64,000 bases of DNA from Thiohalocapsa sp963704155 (GCA_963704155.1 CAVPHF010000011.1:29197-93196); one strand, 5' to 3'; positions 52,173-62,262 are shown, numbered from the stretch's first letter. The notes: a model not told the origin generated them from the letters alone. Translations and numbers: made by a program.

Positions 52173-54050
52173 TCACGGCAGAGGCTCAGTCGCCGAGTCC
52201 CTGTCCAATGAGCTGTCTTGCTGGCTCGGCCGATGTATCGAGCCGGCATCTTGAGCCGGCGGAGGTTCCGGGCTTGGCGCCGACAGTTCGTTGCTGGTCA
52301 CCAACCAGACGACCTGGTAGGGCGCGAGCCTCAGCTTGCTGGATGTCGCTTCGTCGAACAGCGGCTGGCCGCCGATCACCTCCTTCCACTGATGCCGCGG
52401 CCAACGACGATCGAGCCGGCTCATCGCGACCGACAGGATACGCGGCGTGAGGTTGGCGAGCATGTAAAGACGTTCAGTTCCATCGGGCGCATCGCGGCGC
52501 ACGCCGAACAGACCTGCGGGCAAGTCAAGCGCCCATTGCGGACCATCCGGGTGAAAGGCCGGCTGCGCCGCGCGCAGACGCAGCCGGCGCAAGTACTCGG
52601 GCAGCACCCGGCCGGCCTGATTGGCGGAGTCCTCGGCCAGCATCGCGTCCAGCTCGGACTCGGACCACTTGTGGCGGTTGATGCTGCGAGCGCGGCCGGT
52701 TTGCTCGACACCGATGAGGTCATTGGGCGCCGCAAGCAGACTGTTGAAATAGATTCCCGGCACCCCCTGAAGGCTCATCGCAATCGTCTGCGAGCAGAGG
52801 AAGCGCGCGATGGAGGCATCCAGGTCACCTGGGATGCTCACCGCGTCGAAATAGGTGATGTTCAGTTCGTAGGGTGTCGCAGAACCGTCCGGGTTGCTGC
52901 GCCTGCTGACCAGACCCCCGCGTTGCTCGATGGCGGCGACCAGGGCATCGAGTTCGTCCGCGGGGATCAGACCTTCGAGCGGACGAAGACCAATGCCGTC
53001 ATGTGATGCGGTGAAATTGAAGAAGGTGCAGCCTGTCGGCGGCGGCGTCAGACTGGCGGCCCAGTCAGACAGATAGCGTGCATTCGCGGTATGCAGCGCA
53101 TGCACTAACAACGGCGGCAGGCTGAACTGGTAGACCATGTGCGCCTCGTCGCCATCGCCGAAGTAGCTGACGTTCTCGGCATGCGGCACGTTGGTTTCAG
53201 TCATCAGCATTACGTCGGGCGCCAGCATCTCCAGTAGATCTCGCAGCAGCTTGACCACCTGGTGCGTCTGCGGCAGATGGATGCAGCTGGTGCCGATCTG
53301 CTTCCAGAGATAGGCGATGGCATCGAGTCGGATGATCCGCGCACCGTGATGGACGTAGTAAAGCAGGATGTCCAGGTATTCGAATAAGACATCCGGGTTG
53401 GAGAAGTCGACATCGATCTGGTCGGGACTGAAGGTTGCCCAGATTTGGCGTTCGCCGGAGGGCGTCTGCACCGAACGCAACAGAGGCGTGGTGCGCGGTC
53501 GGGTAACGGAGCTGAGATCGGTGTCGGACGCGACCTCGATGAAGTAGTGCCGCTCGGGCGCCATGCCGTTGCAATAGGCTCGAAACCACGCGCTTCGGCT
53601 GGAGACGTGATTGATGACGAGGTCGACCATGAGCCCGTAGTCCTGGCCAAGGGCTTGAACGTCAGCCCAATCGCCGAGCGCCGGGTCGACCTCGCGGTAG
53701 TCGATCACGGAAAAGCCGTCGTCTGAGCTGTATGGGAAGAACGGCAATACATGGATGGCGGACACGGCATCGCCGACCCGTTGCGCCATAAAACGGCGCA
53801 AGGTCTGCAGCGCAGGTTCGCTGCCGTTGCCCAGCGAATCGCTGCTGACCATGTCGCCATAGGTGATGAGCACGACATCGCCCTGATCCCAGCGCCTGGA
53901 TTCCTGCTGCGCCGGATCTGAGGGTCCTATGCCATAACGGCCGACGATTAGGTCCAGGCGGCTCATCAGCCGTGGTATCAGGTCGTCTCCATAGAGTGTT
54001 CGCAGCCGCTCGCGAATGCGCTCGACGATGCGGCGTTCGACAACGCGCAT
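52173..54050 (-). CDS. GH13 subfamily 18 glycoside phosphorylase (sucrose/glucosylglycerate phosphorylase-like)
   Basis: A 625-residue enzyme that reversibly cleaves an alpha-glucoside with phosphate to give glucose 1-phosphate. The (beta/alpha)8 motifs are HVLPFFPYSSDDGFSVIDY, VDLVINHVSS, RIIRLDAIAYLWK (nucleophile Asp, about residue 242), LMTETNVPH (acid/base Glu, about 284) and NFTASHDGIGLRP. These place it in GH13_18, which includes sucrose, sucrose-6-phosphate, glucosylglycerol and glucosylglycerate phosphorylases. Neighbours (two GT4 enzymes and a HAD phosphatase) favour glucosylglycerate. The last 40 residues are a disordered tail. The next gene upstream ends six bases before it. Confidence 0.88.
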   Translation of the reverse strand: MRVVERRIVERIRERLRTLYGDDLIPRLMSRLDLIVGRYGIGPSDPAQQESRRWDQGDVVLITYGDMVSSDSLGNGSEPALQTLRRFMAQRVGDAVSAIHVLPFFPYSSDDGFSVIDYREVDPALGDWADVQALGQDYGLMVDLVINHVSSRSAWFRAYCNGMAPERHYFIEVASDTDLSSVTRPRTTPLLRSVQTPSGERQIWATFSPDQIDVDFSNPDVLFEYLDILLYYVHHGARIIRLDAIAYLWKQIGTSCIHLPQTHQVVKLLRDLLEMLAPDVMLMTETNVPHAENVSYFGDGDEAHMVYQFSLPPLLVHALHTANARYLSDWAASLTPPPTGCTFFNFTASHDGIGLRPLEGLIPADELDALVAAIEQRGGLVSRRSNPDGSATPYELNITYFDAVSIPGDLDASIARFLCSQTIAMSLQGVPGIYFNSLLAAPNDLIGVEQTGRARSINRHKWSESELDAMLAEDSANQAGRVLPEYLRRLRLRAAQPAFHPDGPQWALDLPAGLFGVRRDAPDGTERLYMLANLTPRILSVAMSRLDRRWPRHQWKEVIGGQPLFDEATSSKLRLAPYQVVWLVTSNELSAPSPEPPPAQDAGSIHRPSQQDSSLDRDSATEPLP

Positions 54051-54055
54051 GCTCG

Positions 54056-55324
54056 CTACTCCGTCAGGTTGCGTACGTTGTTGATCATGCTGCGCAGGCT
54101 GTCGCGCAGCACGCGGTAGCTGAAGAAGCGCCCGGCGACGCGGTAATTGTGCTCCACCAGCGCATTCCGATGGTCGGGATTCTCAATGATGCGCCTGGTT
54201 TCGTCCACGACCCGTCGGTCGATGACGCCGTCGATGGTCGGCAGCCGAAATCCCTTGGGCTCGATGTCGCGCTGGTAGACCGAATAACGCCCGATGACGA
54301 CCGGACGACGGAAGTAGATCGACTCCAGCAGCGCATTGCCAAAACCTTCGTAGAGACTTGGAAAGGTCACCAGATCCGCGTGCGGGTAGAGATCGCGCAG
54401 CACGTAGATCTTATGCCCGTCCTGGTCGAGTTGACGGCGATCGGCCATCCGCTCGCCGAACAGCTTCAGCGGGACGCCCTCCTCCTGGGCCAGATGCTCA
54501 ATTTGCCGGCAATAGTCCATACCCTCGTCACCACCGGCATGCGAGATGACCAGGTGGCAGCGCGGCAGCTTCAGGCGACGAATCAAATGGATGGCATTCT
54601 CTATGCCCTTGCGCGGAACGATTCGCGTCGGCTGGAGAATCAGCAGGTCATCGTCCAACAGACCCAGCGCGTGGCGCACATCGGAGGCATAGGCGTCGAT
54701 CTCGGTTGGCGGATTCTCGAAATCGAAGACGTTCGGCACGAGCATGCTCGGCAGTCCCTTACGCCAGGCGATCTCCTCGCGGGCGGCCTGGTTGATGACC
54801 ACATGCTGCAGGTGCGGGACCCGTGGCGGAAACGCCATCTCGAGATAGTCGTCCACCGCCGAGATCTGAAACCGCTGCCGTTCCCATTGGAAATCATGAT
54901 GATGGGCGATCGCCGGCATGCCGGTCTCGAGCAGGAACTCGGTGATCGCGACCCCCAATGGGACATGCATCGGGATGGTCAGCGCGTTCTCGATGATCAG
55001 AATGTCGAGATCGAAACGTGCGCGGAACTCGTAGAGCGTGCCCTTCAGGTACTCCGCCAGGTCGCGGATACGCCGGCTGGCCTCGGCGCCGCGACGGGTC
55101 CTACCCCATAGCTGGGCATTGATCCGGGCATTCTCGGCGTGATCGAAGAATGCCTCGGGAATACAGAGGCTGACGCCGGGTTCGCGGTCGAGGACGCCGC
55201 CATACCAATGGCTGACATGCCCGCCCTGCCACAGCACCTCGGCCCACTTTGCCGCCTCCAGAGAGACACCGTCCGTTCCGGCGAATCGCGTGGAGACGAA
55301 TCCGATATTTTCGGGCTGCTTCAT
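54056..55324 (-). CDS. GT4 glycosyltransferase, MggA-like
   Basis: A 422-residue retaining transferase: IGFVSTRFAGTDGVSLEAAKWAEVL opens the acceptor domain; LQPTRIVPRKGIENAIHLIRRL and VTFPSLYEGFGNALLESIYFRRP (EX7E) mark the donor domain. The FAGTDGVSLEAAKW opening is like that of enzymes making mannosylglucosylglycerate, so a role in glycosylglycerate synthesis is my inference. It starts the minus-strand operon with the phosphorylase, five bases apart. Confidence 0.8.
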   Translation of the reverse strand: MKQPENIGFVSTRFAGTDGVSLEAAKWAEVLWQGGHVSHWYGGVLDREPGVSLCIPEAFFDHAENARINAQLWGRTRRGAEASRRIRDLAEYLKGTLYEFRARFDLDILIIENALTIPMHVPLGVAITEFLLETGMPAIAHHHDFQWERQRFQISAVDDYLEMAFPPRVPHLQHVVINQAAREEIAWRKGLPSMLVPNVFDFENPPTEIDAYASDVRHALGLLDDDLLILQPTRIVPRKGIENAIHLIRRLKLPRCHLVISHAGGDEGMDYCRQIEHLAQEEGVPLKLFGERMADRRQLDQDGHKIYVLRDLYPHADLVTFPSLYEGFGNALLESIYFRRPVVIGRYSVYQRDIEPKGFRLPTIDGVIDRRVVDETRRIIENPDHRNALVEHNYRVAGRFFSYRVLRDSLRSMINNVRNLTE

Positions 55325-55556
55325 CGATGCGGTCCAGTTCTTGGGCCTTCTGGATGCTAATCCTTGGGCGATTGCCGGAGGCTTTCATGCCCAAGAACGC
55401 AAGATTGACGATTGCCTTCCAGGAGTTCTGGCGGGAGCATCGCGAGCGACTCGTTCTATAATCCGGAGAGGCCAATCCAGGCAGACTCCAAACCGCGCCG
55501 CGTACGCAACGTATAACTGATGCGCGGCTCGATCCATCCAGCGCCCTCGCCACCTT
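55325..55556. promoter_or_regulatory. divergent promoter region of the solute cluster
   Basis: The 232 bases between two divergent glycosyltransferase genes. A perfect TATAAT on the plus strand at 55457-55462 lies 95 bases before the downstream start, without a clear -35. TTGACG at 55405-55410 is too far away to pair with it. No gene is seen here. Confidence 0.4.
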
Positions 55557-57062
55557 ATGCGTATCGCCATCGTCCATTATCACTTGCAGACTGGCGGCGT
55601 CACGCGGGTGATTCAACATGCCGGCGAAGCGCTCGACGCCGCCGGTCATCAGGTGCTGGTACTGACCGGCGAGCCGGCACAGCAAGGGTTCGGCGGGCGA
55701 GTGCGCATCAAGGTCCTGTCCGGACTCGGCTACGAGGAACGGCGGGCAGCCGAGACCTCGGACACACTGGCCGCTGCAATGCTCAGCGCAGCCAAGCGGC
55801 AGCTGGGCGGGCCGCCGGATCTTTGGCATGTGCACAACCATTGCCTTGGCAAGAACCTCGCCCTGCCGGGCGCGCTGCTGCGGTTGGCACGCGCAGGACA
55901 TCGGCTGCTGCTGCAGCCGCATGACTTTGCCGAGGACGGCCGACCGGCCCTGTATCGACGGATGCGGGAGCGGCTTGCTGACGGCGACGCTGGGCGTCTC
56001 TCGGCGCTATTGTATCCGCTTGCCCCACAAATCCATTACGCGGCGCTCAATTCCCGTGACCAGGCGTTTCTCGCCGCTGCCGGCGTGCCGGCCAGCCAGC
56101 TGCATCTGCTGCCAAACGCCATCGCGCTGGCTAACATGCACGGGGACGCGTCAGCTGGAACCGACGCATCCGGCGGCAACCAGCCACCGCAGCCGCACCC
56201 GCGCGATGACGGACATCGGCTCTGGCTCTATCCAACCCGCGCGATCCGACGCAAGAACCTGGGGGAGTTCCTGCTTTGGGCTGCCCTTGGCGATGCAAAC
56301 GACCGCTTTGCGAGCACACAGGCCCCGCAGAATCCGAGTGAGCAACAGCGCTATCGCCAATGGGTGAGACTGGCGTCCGAACTCGAGCTTCCGATAGCCT
56401 TCGAGGCCGGCAACCGAGGCCAGGACTTTGCCTCCTTGGTCCGATCCAGCCATGCACTGGTCAGCACCAGCGTCGGCGAGGGCTTTGGACTCGCATTCCT
56501 TGAGCCATGGCTCAGCGGACGCGCCCTGGTCGGGCGCGATCTGCCCGAGATCACGCGAGACTTCGGCGCCGAAGGTATCGACCTCGGCGGTCTATACCAA
56601 CAGCTGATGATACCGCTCGAGTGGATTGACGGGGATCGGCTCCGGAAGGCGTTCGCCGACGCATTGACGACGGCCTTGACGGCCTACGGCAGCCCCAGCT
56701 CGCTCGACAAGGATGCGCTGAATCGGGCATGGAACAGCGCGGTCAAGGATCAACGGATCGACCTGGGCAAGCTCGACGAGCCCGCGCAGGAACAGGTGAT
56801 CCGACGCATTTGGGCGAATCCTGGGTCGCGCGCCGAGATGACCCCGGCGCGGCTCGCGCCCGCGATCAACAGACACAGCATCGATCACAACCGCGGCCTG
56901 GTGCGCGAGCGCTATGGCATCGCCGGCTATGCGAAACGCTTGGATACGATCTATCAAAGCCTGACCGCGGTGACGCCTTCGGTAAGACTCGACAGAGCGA
57001 GCGGCGTCTCGCTGTTGACGCACTTTCAGGCACCCGAACGTCTGACCCTGCTGCGGACCTGA
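55557..57062 (+). CDS. GT4 glycosyltransferase
   Basis: A 501-residue GT-B enzyme. MRIAIVHYHLQTGGVTRVIQHAGEAL is the N-terminal donor-side loop; LWHVHNHCLGKN, LLLQPHDFAEDGRP, LLPNAIAL and LYPTRAIRRKNLGEFLLW follow, and VSTSVGEGFGLAFLEPWLSGR is the EX7E motif. It is longer than usual, with a C-terminal extension of about 90 residues (RRIWANPGSRAEMTPARLAPAINRH). It is divergent from the MggA-like gene and immediately precedes the phosphatase gene, so it may make the phosphorylated glycosylglycerate precursor; this is inference. Confidence 0.82.
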   Translation: MRIAIVHYHLQTGGVTRVIQHAGEALDAAGHQVLVLTGEPAQQGFGGRVRIKVLSGLGYEERRAAETSDTLAAAMLSAAKRQLGGPPDLWHVHNHCLGKNLALPGALLRLARAGHRLLLQPHDFAEDGRPALYRRMRERLADGDAGRLSALLYPLAPQIHYAALNSRDQAFLAAAGVPASQLHLLPNAIALANMHGDASAGTDASGGNQPPQPHPRDDGHRLWLYPTRAIRRKNLGEFLLWAALGDANDRFASTQAPQNPSEQQRYRQWVRLASELELPIAFEAGNRGQDFASLVRSSHALVSTSVGEGFGLAFLEPWLSGRALVGRDLPEITRDFGAEGIDLGGLYQQLMIPLEWIDGDRLRKAFADALTTALTAYGSPSSLDKDALNRAWNSAVKDQRIDLGKLDEPAQEQVIRRIWANPGSRAEMTPARLAPAINRHSIDHNRGLVRERYGIAGYAKRLDTIYQSLTAVTPSVRLDRASGVSLLTHFQAPERLTLLRT

Positions 57063-57120
57063 GAACACCGATGCAGACCCATCCGCCCGATGCGGATCAC
57101 ATCGACTCGGATCGCGCGCT

Positions 57121-57990
57121 GTGCGCTCGTATTCGGCAACTGGCGTCGTTAATGCAACCATGTCCCACCGGACTGAAGCCCAAGGCTCGAACCGCTGGAA
57201 CGGTATTCGCGCCGTGCTGTTCGATGTCTACGGTACGCTGGTCATTTCCGGTTGCGGCGACATCAGCCTGAGCGGCCAGCAGGCGGGCGACAGGCACTTC
57301 CGGCAGGCGTTGACGGCGGCGGGCGCCGACATGGCTGCTTTACCCGAACATTTCGATGGTGCCTGGGCACTGCGCGAGGCCATCGCGGCGCGCCACGCGC
57401 GCAGCCGGGATCAGGGCATCGACTATCCCGAGGTCGACATCCTGGAAATCTGGAACGCGGTGCTGACCCGCGTCGGCATCGAGCGCGATGCACGCGACGT
57501 CCGCCGCATCGCGCTTGAATACGAACTCCTAAGCAATCCCGTCTGGCCGATGCCGGGGCTCTGCGACGTCGTCGATGCACTCAACCACCGCGGTTACGTG
57601 CTCGGCGTCGTCTCCAACGCCCAGTTCTATACGCCGCTGATGCTCTCGACCTTTCTTGGCCGCGACATCACCGCGGCCGGTTTCGAGCCGTCTTGCTGTG
57701 CCTGGTCGTACCAACACTTGATCGGCAAGCCATCAAAACGGCTCTTTCTACCGGCGTTGGCTGCACTGCGCGAAGAGCACGACATTGCGCCCGAGCAGGT
57801 GCTCTATGTCGGCAACGACCTGCGCAACGACATTTGGCCCGCCGATGGGCTCGGATGCCGAACAGCACTCTTCGCCGGCGATGCCCGCTCACTGAGATTG
57901 CGCGAGCACGATACACACCTGTGCAACCTGCGGCCCGATCGGGTCCTAACGTCATTGGACCAGATCATTCTCGACCTGTTGCCGTCATAG
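57121..57990 (+). CDS. HAD-family phosphatase, possibly frameshifted at the N-terminus
   Basis: Motif I is AVLFDVYGTLVISG (nucleophile Asp), motif II GVVSNAQFY, motif III Lys in LIGKPSKRLF and motif IV VLYVGNDLRNDIWPADGLG. The 289-residue frame opens at GTG 57121. However, another frame from the ATG at 57071 encodes MQTHPPDADHIDSDRALCAR and then LASLMQPCPTGLKP, which looks like the real N-terminus of this type of protein; the two would join through a one-base shift between 57175 and 57215. A phosphatase step fits the glycosylglycerate route. The GT4 gene ends eight bases before 57071. Confidence 0.75.
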   Translation: MRSYSATGVVNATMSHRTEAQGSNRWNGIRAVLFDVYGTLVISGCGDISLSGQQAGDRHFRQALTAAGADMAALPEHFDGAWALREAIAARHARSRDQGIDYPEVDILEIWNAVLTRVGIERDARDVRRIALEYELLSNPVWPMPGLCDVVDALNHRGYVLGVVSNAQFYTPLMLSTFLGRDITAAGFEPSCCAWSYQHLIGKPSKRLFLPALAALREEHDIAPEQVLYVGNDLRNDIWPADGLGCRTALFAGDARSLRLREHDTHLCNLRPDRVLTSLDQIILDLLPS

Positions 57991-58049
57991 CAAGTCCGGC
58001 CTGACCGCACACAATCGGCATTCGACAGTGAGTTGCGGCAGGCGCCAGG

Positions 58050-59219
58050 CTAGTGAATCGCGCCGCTCGCCTTCGGCTGGTTCCAAGTGTAGACCGATGT
58101 AACGGCGTAGTTCCAAACGGCGCCGACGACAATCCCGGCGGTCGCCGAGAGCACCCACCATAAACCGCCCGCGGGCGCCGTATTGAACAGGTAGGTCGCG
58201 ATGCCGACGTTGGCCACCGCGCCGAGCGAGCAGGCCAGCGTGAACGAGATCCAGCCGCGCAACAGCCCCCAGCCGCGCAGACGCCGGTCGCGGTAGGTAA
58301 ACCAGTTGTTGAGAAAGAAGTTGAAGGTCATCGCCACCAGCGTCGCCGCGGTCTGACCGACGACGAAGGTCTCGCCCATGCCGCGGAACACTAGCCACAA
58401 CACCCCCATGTGCACGAACACACCGAGGCCGCCGATGAAGGCGAAGGCAATGAAGCGCACCGGCACGTAGCGGCCGACGGACTTGTCCAGCAGCATCGCG
58501 ATGTACTGCCAAGCGACGACATTGTCGAGCTTGCTCTCGCCGGCCTGCCGATTGCGGAAGGTGTAGGGCAGTTCCCTGAAGCGAAGCGGACGCTTTGAGG
58601 TGACGAAGATGTCGAGCAGGATCTTGAAGCCGATGGCCGATAGATCGTGGACGACCTCGTCGATCAGCTCACGCCGAAGCATGAAGAAACCGCTCATCGG
58701 ATCCTTTAGATCCGCCTTCAACACCAGTCCGGAAAGCCATGTCGCAAACCGGCTGGCAACCTCGCGCTCCGCGGCCCATTCGCCCATGCTGCCGCCCTCG
58801 ACATGACGACTGCCGACGACGATATCCAGATCGCCTTCCTTCAAAGCCGCAAGCATCTCCGGCAGCAGGCGTTCATCGTGCTGCAGATCCGCGTCCATCA
58901 CCGCCACATAGGGCGCTGTGGAGGCCAGCATGCCCTCGATACAGGCCGACGACAGACCGCGCCGGCGTATGCGATGCACCAACCGTACGCGGCGGTCGGT
59001 CTCGGCAAGCGCCCGCACGGTCCGAGCGGTGCCATCGGGTGAATCGTCATCGACGAAGATGACCTCCCACCGAAGTCCGTACAAGCAATGACTAAGCCCG
59101 CTAAGAATAAACCTAACATTCTCGCTCTCGGAGAACGTGGGAATCACTACGGAAAGATCCGGCCCAACGCAAACCGCGCTAGACTGAGCAGATAAACTGC
59201 CAACTCTAAAGGTCTCCAC
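58050..59219 (-). CDS. GT2 dolichol-phosphate-mannose-synthase-like protein fused to GtrA
   Basis: A 389-residue membrane protein. Residues 20-230 are a GT2 domain: LSVVIPTFSESENVRFIL, VIFVDDDSPDGT, VAVMDADLQHDERLLPEML and GSRHVEGG. Residues 250-380 form a GtrA domain with four membrane helices (FIAFAFIGGLGVFVHMGVLWLVF, AATLVAMTFNFFLNNWFTYR and others). Such proteins make a polyprenyl-phosphate sugar and may flip it for surface-glycan modification. Confidence 0.9.
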   Translation of the reverse strand: METFRVGSLSAQSSAVCVGPDLSVVIPTFSESENVRFILSGLSHCLYGLRWEVIFVDDDSPDGTARTVRALAETDRRVRLVHRIRRRGLSSACIEGMLASTAPYVAVMDADLQHDERLLPEMLAALKEGDLDIVVGSRHVEGGSMGEWAAEREVASRFATWLSGLVLKADLKDPMSGFFMLRRELIDEVVHDLSAIGFKILLDIFVTSKRPLRFRELPYTFRNRQAGESKLDNVVAWQYIAMLLDKSVGRYVPVRFIAFAFIGGLGVFVHMGVLWLVFRGMGETFVVGQTAATLVAMTFNFFLNNWFTYRDRRLRGWGLLRGWISFTLACSLGAVANVGIATYLFNTAPAGGLWWVLSATAGIVVGAVWNYAVTSVYTWNQPKASGAIH

Positions 59220-59244
59220 GCTCGATCACCCCCTTCGGGTCACA

Positions 59245-59605
59245 TCGTTACCCACAAGTCGCGCCTTCGGCAACGAGCTGCGCGTCCAGCGCAAGCACGA
59301 AATCGGCGGCGCGCTGCAATCGATCCATAGCGTCTGAGGTTCGGGGAAGCCTTCGCCTTTGCGGTTGAGGAAGCCGCCGAGACAGGCGACCATGCGGATC
59401 TTTTAATCCAACGATGGTGGCGTATCGCGGGCGGTTAGTGTCCGGTTACCAGCTCGACCGCCTGGCATTCGGCCTGCGCGAAGACGACATCGCAATGAAT
59501 CTCGGGACACTCGCGTCCGAGCATAGTCAGGAACAGCGCGCCAGGCGATGATCATGCAGGAGGCGAGTGCCGATCACAGGCATTCGATCTTCACCAGTTG
59601 CAGCG
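59245..59605 (-). pseudogene. IS4-family transposase, C-terminal relic
   Basis: On the minus strand SALASCMIIAWRALFLTMLGRECPEIHC and, in another frame, RMVACLGGFLNRKGEGFPEPQTLW correspond to the last 100 residues of IS4/Tn5-type transposases (final E-block region ending in a GGFLGRKGDG-like sequence). Stops and a frameshift separate the pieces. Confidence 0.6.
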
Positions 59606-60510
59606 TTTCGATCCGGCGCCCGCTTCTTAGAATTCTGAAGAAAATCTCCATTAACTCGCGAGGCGAGCTAATATACCTGAATCGACGGCAGCCGCAGGGA
59701 AGCGCGCGTTATTCAATACCCGGCTCCGGTGCACTTCGCGCCCCCAGCCGATTCAGCGGTCGCGCGACGCTACTTTCCAGGCGGCGGCCCAAGAGGCCCG
59801 CGTGCCGAGCAACCTCTGCTCCCACTCGATAAGGTATCGCGACTGCCCCATGGGCAACAGGCTATAGACCAGATAAAGGTAGCGATCGATCAGCCCGCTC
59901 CAAGAGCGCGAGGTCTTCTTCTCGGCAACCGCCGACAGCCCCAGTCCCGACAGTGCACCGACGCTGCCACCGAACGGCTGCTCCTCCGGCCAAACCTTCG
60001 GCCCGTGCTTCAAGCGCCTCCCTTGTTGTTGCGAGTGCTCGGCTCCGATAGCTCGATCAGACTGCTACGATGCAGACGCATCAGTCCAACCCAAACGCCC
60101 ATCGGCTTCGCCTCGGCATTGGCAATGGCCTAATACAAAAACGGACAGACACGGCGGGCGATCCCCGCGCGATTGGGCGGATTGGACATCGCGATCTCTC
60201 GGGAGCTTGCCGCCCTGTCCGCTTCGCTCAGCGCCTGCCAACAGACAGGGCGCACCCGCTCCTTGACCCATCGTTCTCCCCCCGCCCCAGGTGTCGACGG
60301 AGGAACTGCACGAAGTCTTCAGCGCTGTCCCCCGCCCCGACGGAGACCTGGCCGCAGGAGTTGTGGGCAACGATGCGCCTCGGGGTACAGCAAGAAAGTC
60401 AACGACCACTTCCCGCTGCTTCCAACAATGAAGACTTAATCTCGACGCGCAACATGCTGAAGCTCGAATAGCGCGGACGCGAGGCATGCAGACCACAGCA
60501 GCAACACAAT
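59606..60510 (-). other. decayed or unassigned stretch before the membrane protein gene
   Basis: About 900 bases without a confident gene. Two short minus-strand frames look coding: one ending at 60003 (MGVWVGLMRLHRSSLIELSEP), whose TGA overlaps a TTG that opens an 86-residue frame (59753-60013, SRSWSGLIDRYLYLVYSLLP). This coupling is natural for real genes, but both are short and the first has no N-terminus, so I read them as remains of a sugar- or methyl-transferase gene. The rest shows nothing. Confidence 0.35.
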
Positions 60511-62262
60511 CTATGCATCAGCATCGCGCAACCGCCGTGCCCGGAGCGCACCTTCGTTTACACGCGAGAAACCCATATACCAGATCCCAAACGTAGTAAT
60601 GCCGAATGCCAACAGTAACTGAATCGTTACCGACGGCGGCAAACTCGCGTAACGCTCCGCCCCAGCCTGTAGCTTGTCAACAGGTATTCCGAACCTCTGA
60701 CCGAAAGCCACAAGATCAACATTCGCGCCATCTAACGCCGAGGCGACAAAGTAGCCCGGCATTCGGTGCGCGAACATAGACGCCCAGGCGCTTGGTTTTG
60801 TAATATCTTCAGAAAGCTTTGTCAAATAGCCCAGGCCACTACAGCACGGGTACTCTTCGTAGATCGTCCCATGGTACACGCCAAAGACATTCTCGCCTAT
60901 ATGGAAATGCAGCCGAGACGACGTACCCCAAAACGACTGACTGAGAATTCCAACGAGACTCAAAGCAAGCAGCGAAATTAAAAACGCCTGATATAAAACC
61001 TTGGCTCGCCTCCGACTGATCCAGAACACATGGGTCGCCATCAAACCCACGTATCCTGCTGCGAGAAGCGAAAACAAGTAGCGCCAGCCATACGCGCTGG
61101 CAGTAGTCTGCCAGTGCAACACAACGGCCACGGGCAACGCCACATAGGCTAGCACTAGACCAACCGCAGCAGCCACACCCAAGGGCTTTTTTGACACGGA
61201 CAGAGCCAAGCCGAGGAAAAGAATTCCCAACCCAAATGGAATCAACGGACTCGTGTAAAAGACCCCGAACTCGGAGCTGAAAAGGATGTCTGGCAGGTAG
61301 TTGAGTCGGCCAAGTAGCTTCGAGATAATTGGTATCGTCTCGGCCACCCCCCCCTGTCGAAGATCAGACACCACTTTGACATCACCGCGGCCAGCGCCAT
61401 ACATATCTGACGGCAAAGGGAACGGCGTGTCGTACAAATACAGATAAGCGAGCGAAAGGGACGTCAACGCAATCACTAAGCCGAAGACATATCGAGTAGA
61501 AAATGCCTGCCAGACTCTAGCAAGAGGTTTGTCCGGCACATGAAAAACCGAGATTGCGGCGGCGGTCAAGAATGGAAGCAGCACAACATTTAGATCGGCC
61601 GGCCGGATCAAGTGACTCAGGGCTACGGCGAAAGCGCTCGTCAGTAGATAGGTCGCAGCCGGTTTTCCCGCAGCTGTATTGAGCCACCCCATCCCAGAAG
61701 CCCAAACCACCAGCGCAAAAGAAAAGAACTGAAACGAATGGCCAAGGTATCCGTCGTGGTACACGTAATAAACTACCCCGGAACCTAGCGCAGGAATTAG
61801 AACTAGCAGGGGACTCATGCGCGGCGCCAAGGTCCGGGCTAAGTCGCGATAGAGCCAAATCCCCAGGAAGAAGTAAAGGATTCCGGAGAAATAGAACCCA
61901 AAGCGACTCCAAGAATAAATGTATTCGTTATGATCATCCACTACGGGATTTCCGAGAAAACGGTCGACCACTGAAAATACGGCTACAAAAGGCGCCGCAA
62001 GCAGACCAGGCCCGATGGGGTGACTGGGAAGCCCGGTCTCAGTGTTAAAATATCCCTTTCGGTCATACGGTTCATTCTCATAATTCAAGTCAAAATCGAG
62101 ACCAATCGTAAAGGCATGCGCTAGGTAGGAGGCTGCGTCAAGACTTGCCTGCTCCGCATCTGCTACTGGTTTTGGTGAGACTATGATCGAAGCCAACAGC
62201 AGCGAGGCGAGCCCTGGCAGTATCTTGACGACGAGAAACTGAATCACATTGTTATTGAACAT
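60511..62262 (-). CDS. large polytopic membrane protein of unknown function
   Basis: A 583-residue protein with about eleven membrane helices and a long loop after helix 1 (DAASYLAHAFTIGLDFDLNYENEPYDRKGYFNTETGLPSHPIGPGLLAAPF) that resembles the periplasmic loop of GT39/GT-C-type glycosyltransferases, with acidic residues in DFDLNYENE. It is therefore possibly a lipid-linked sugar transferase. The sequence is clearly less GC-rich than its neighbours and uses more A/T-ending codons, which suggests recent acquisition. Confidence 0.65.
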   Translation of the reverse strand: MFNNNVIQFLVVKILPGLASLLLASIIVSPKPVADAEQASLDAASYLAHAFTIGLDFDLNYENEPYDRKGYFNTETGLPSHPIGPGLLAAPFVAVFSVVDRFLGNPVVDDHNEYIYSWSRFGFYFSGILYFFLGIWLYRDLARTLAPRMSPLLVLIPALGSGVVYYVYHDGYLGHSFQFFSFALVVWASGMGWLNTAAGKPAATYLLTSAFAVALSHLIRPADLNVVLLPFLTAAAISVFHVPDKPLARVWQAFSTRYVFGLVIALTSLSLAYLYLYDTPFPLPSDMYGAGRGDVKVVSDLRQGGVAETIPIISKLLGRLNYLPDILFSSEFGVFYTSPLIPFGLGILFLGLALSVSKKPLGVAAAVGLVLAYVALPVAVVLHWQTTASAYGWRYLFSLLAAGYVGLMATHVFWISRRRAKVLYQAFLISLLALSLVGILSQSFWGTSSRLHFHIGENVFGVYHGTIYEEYPCCSGLGYLTKLSEDITKPSAWASMFAHRMPGYFVASALDGANVDLVAFGQRFGIPVDKLQAGAERYASLPPSVTIQLLLAFGITTFGIWYMGFSRVNEGALRARRLRDADA

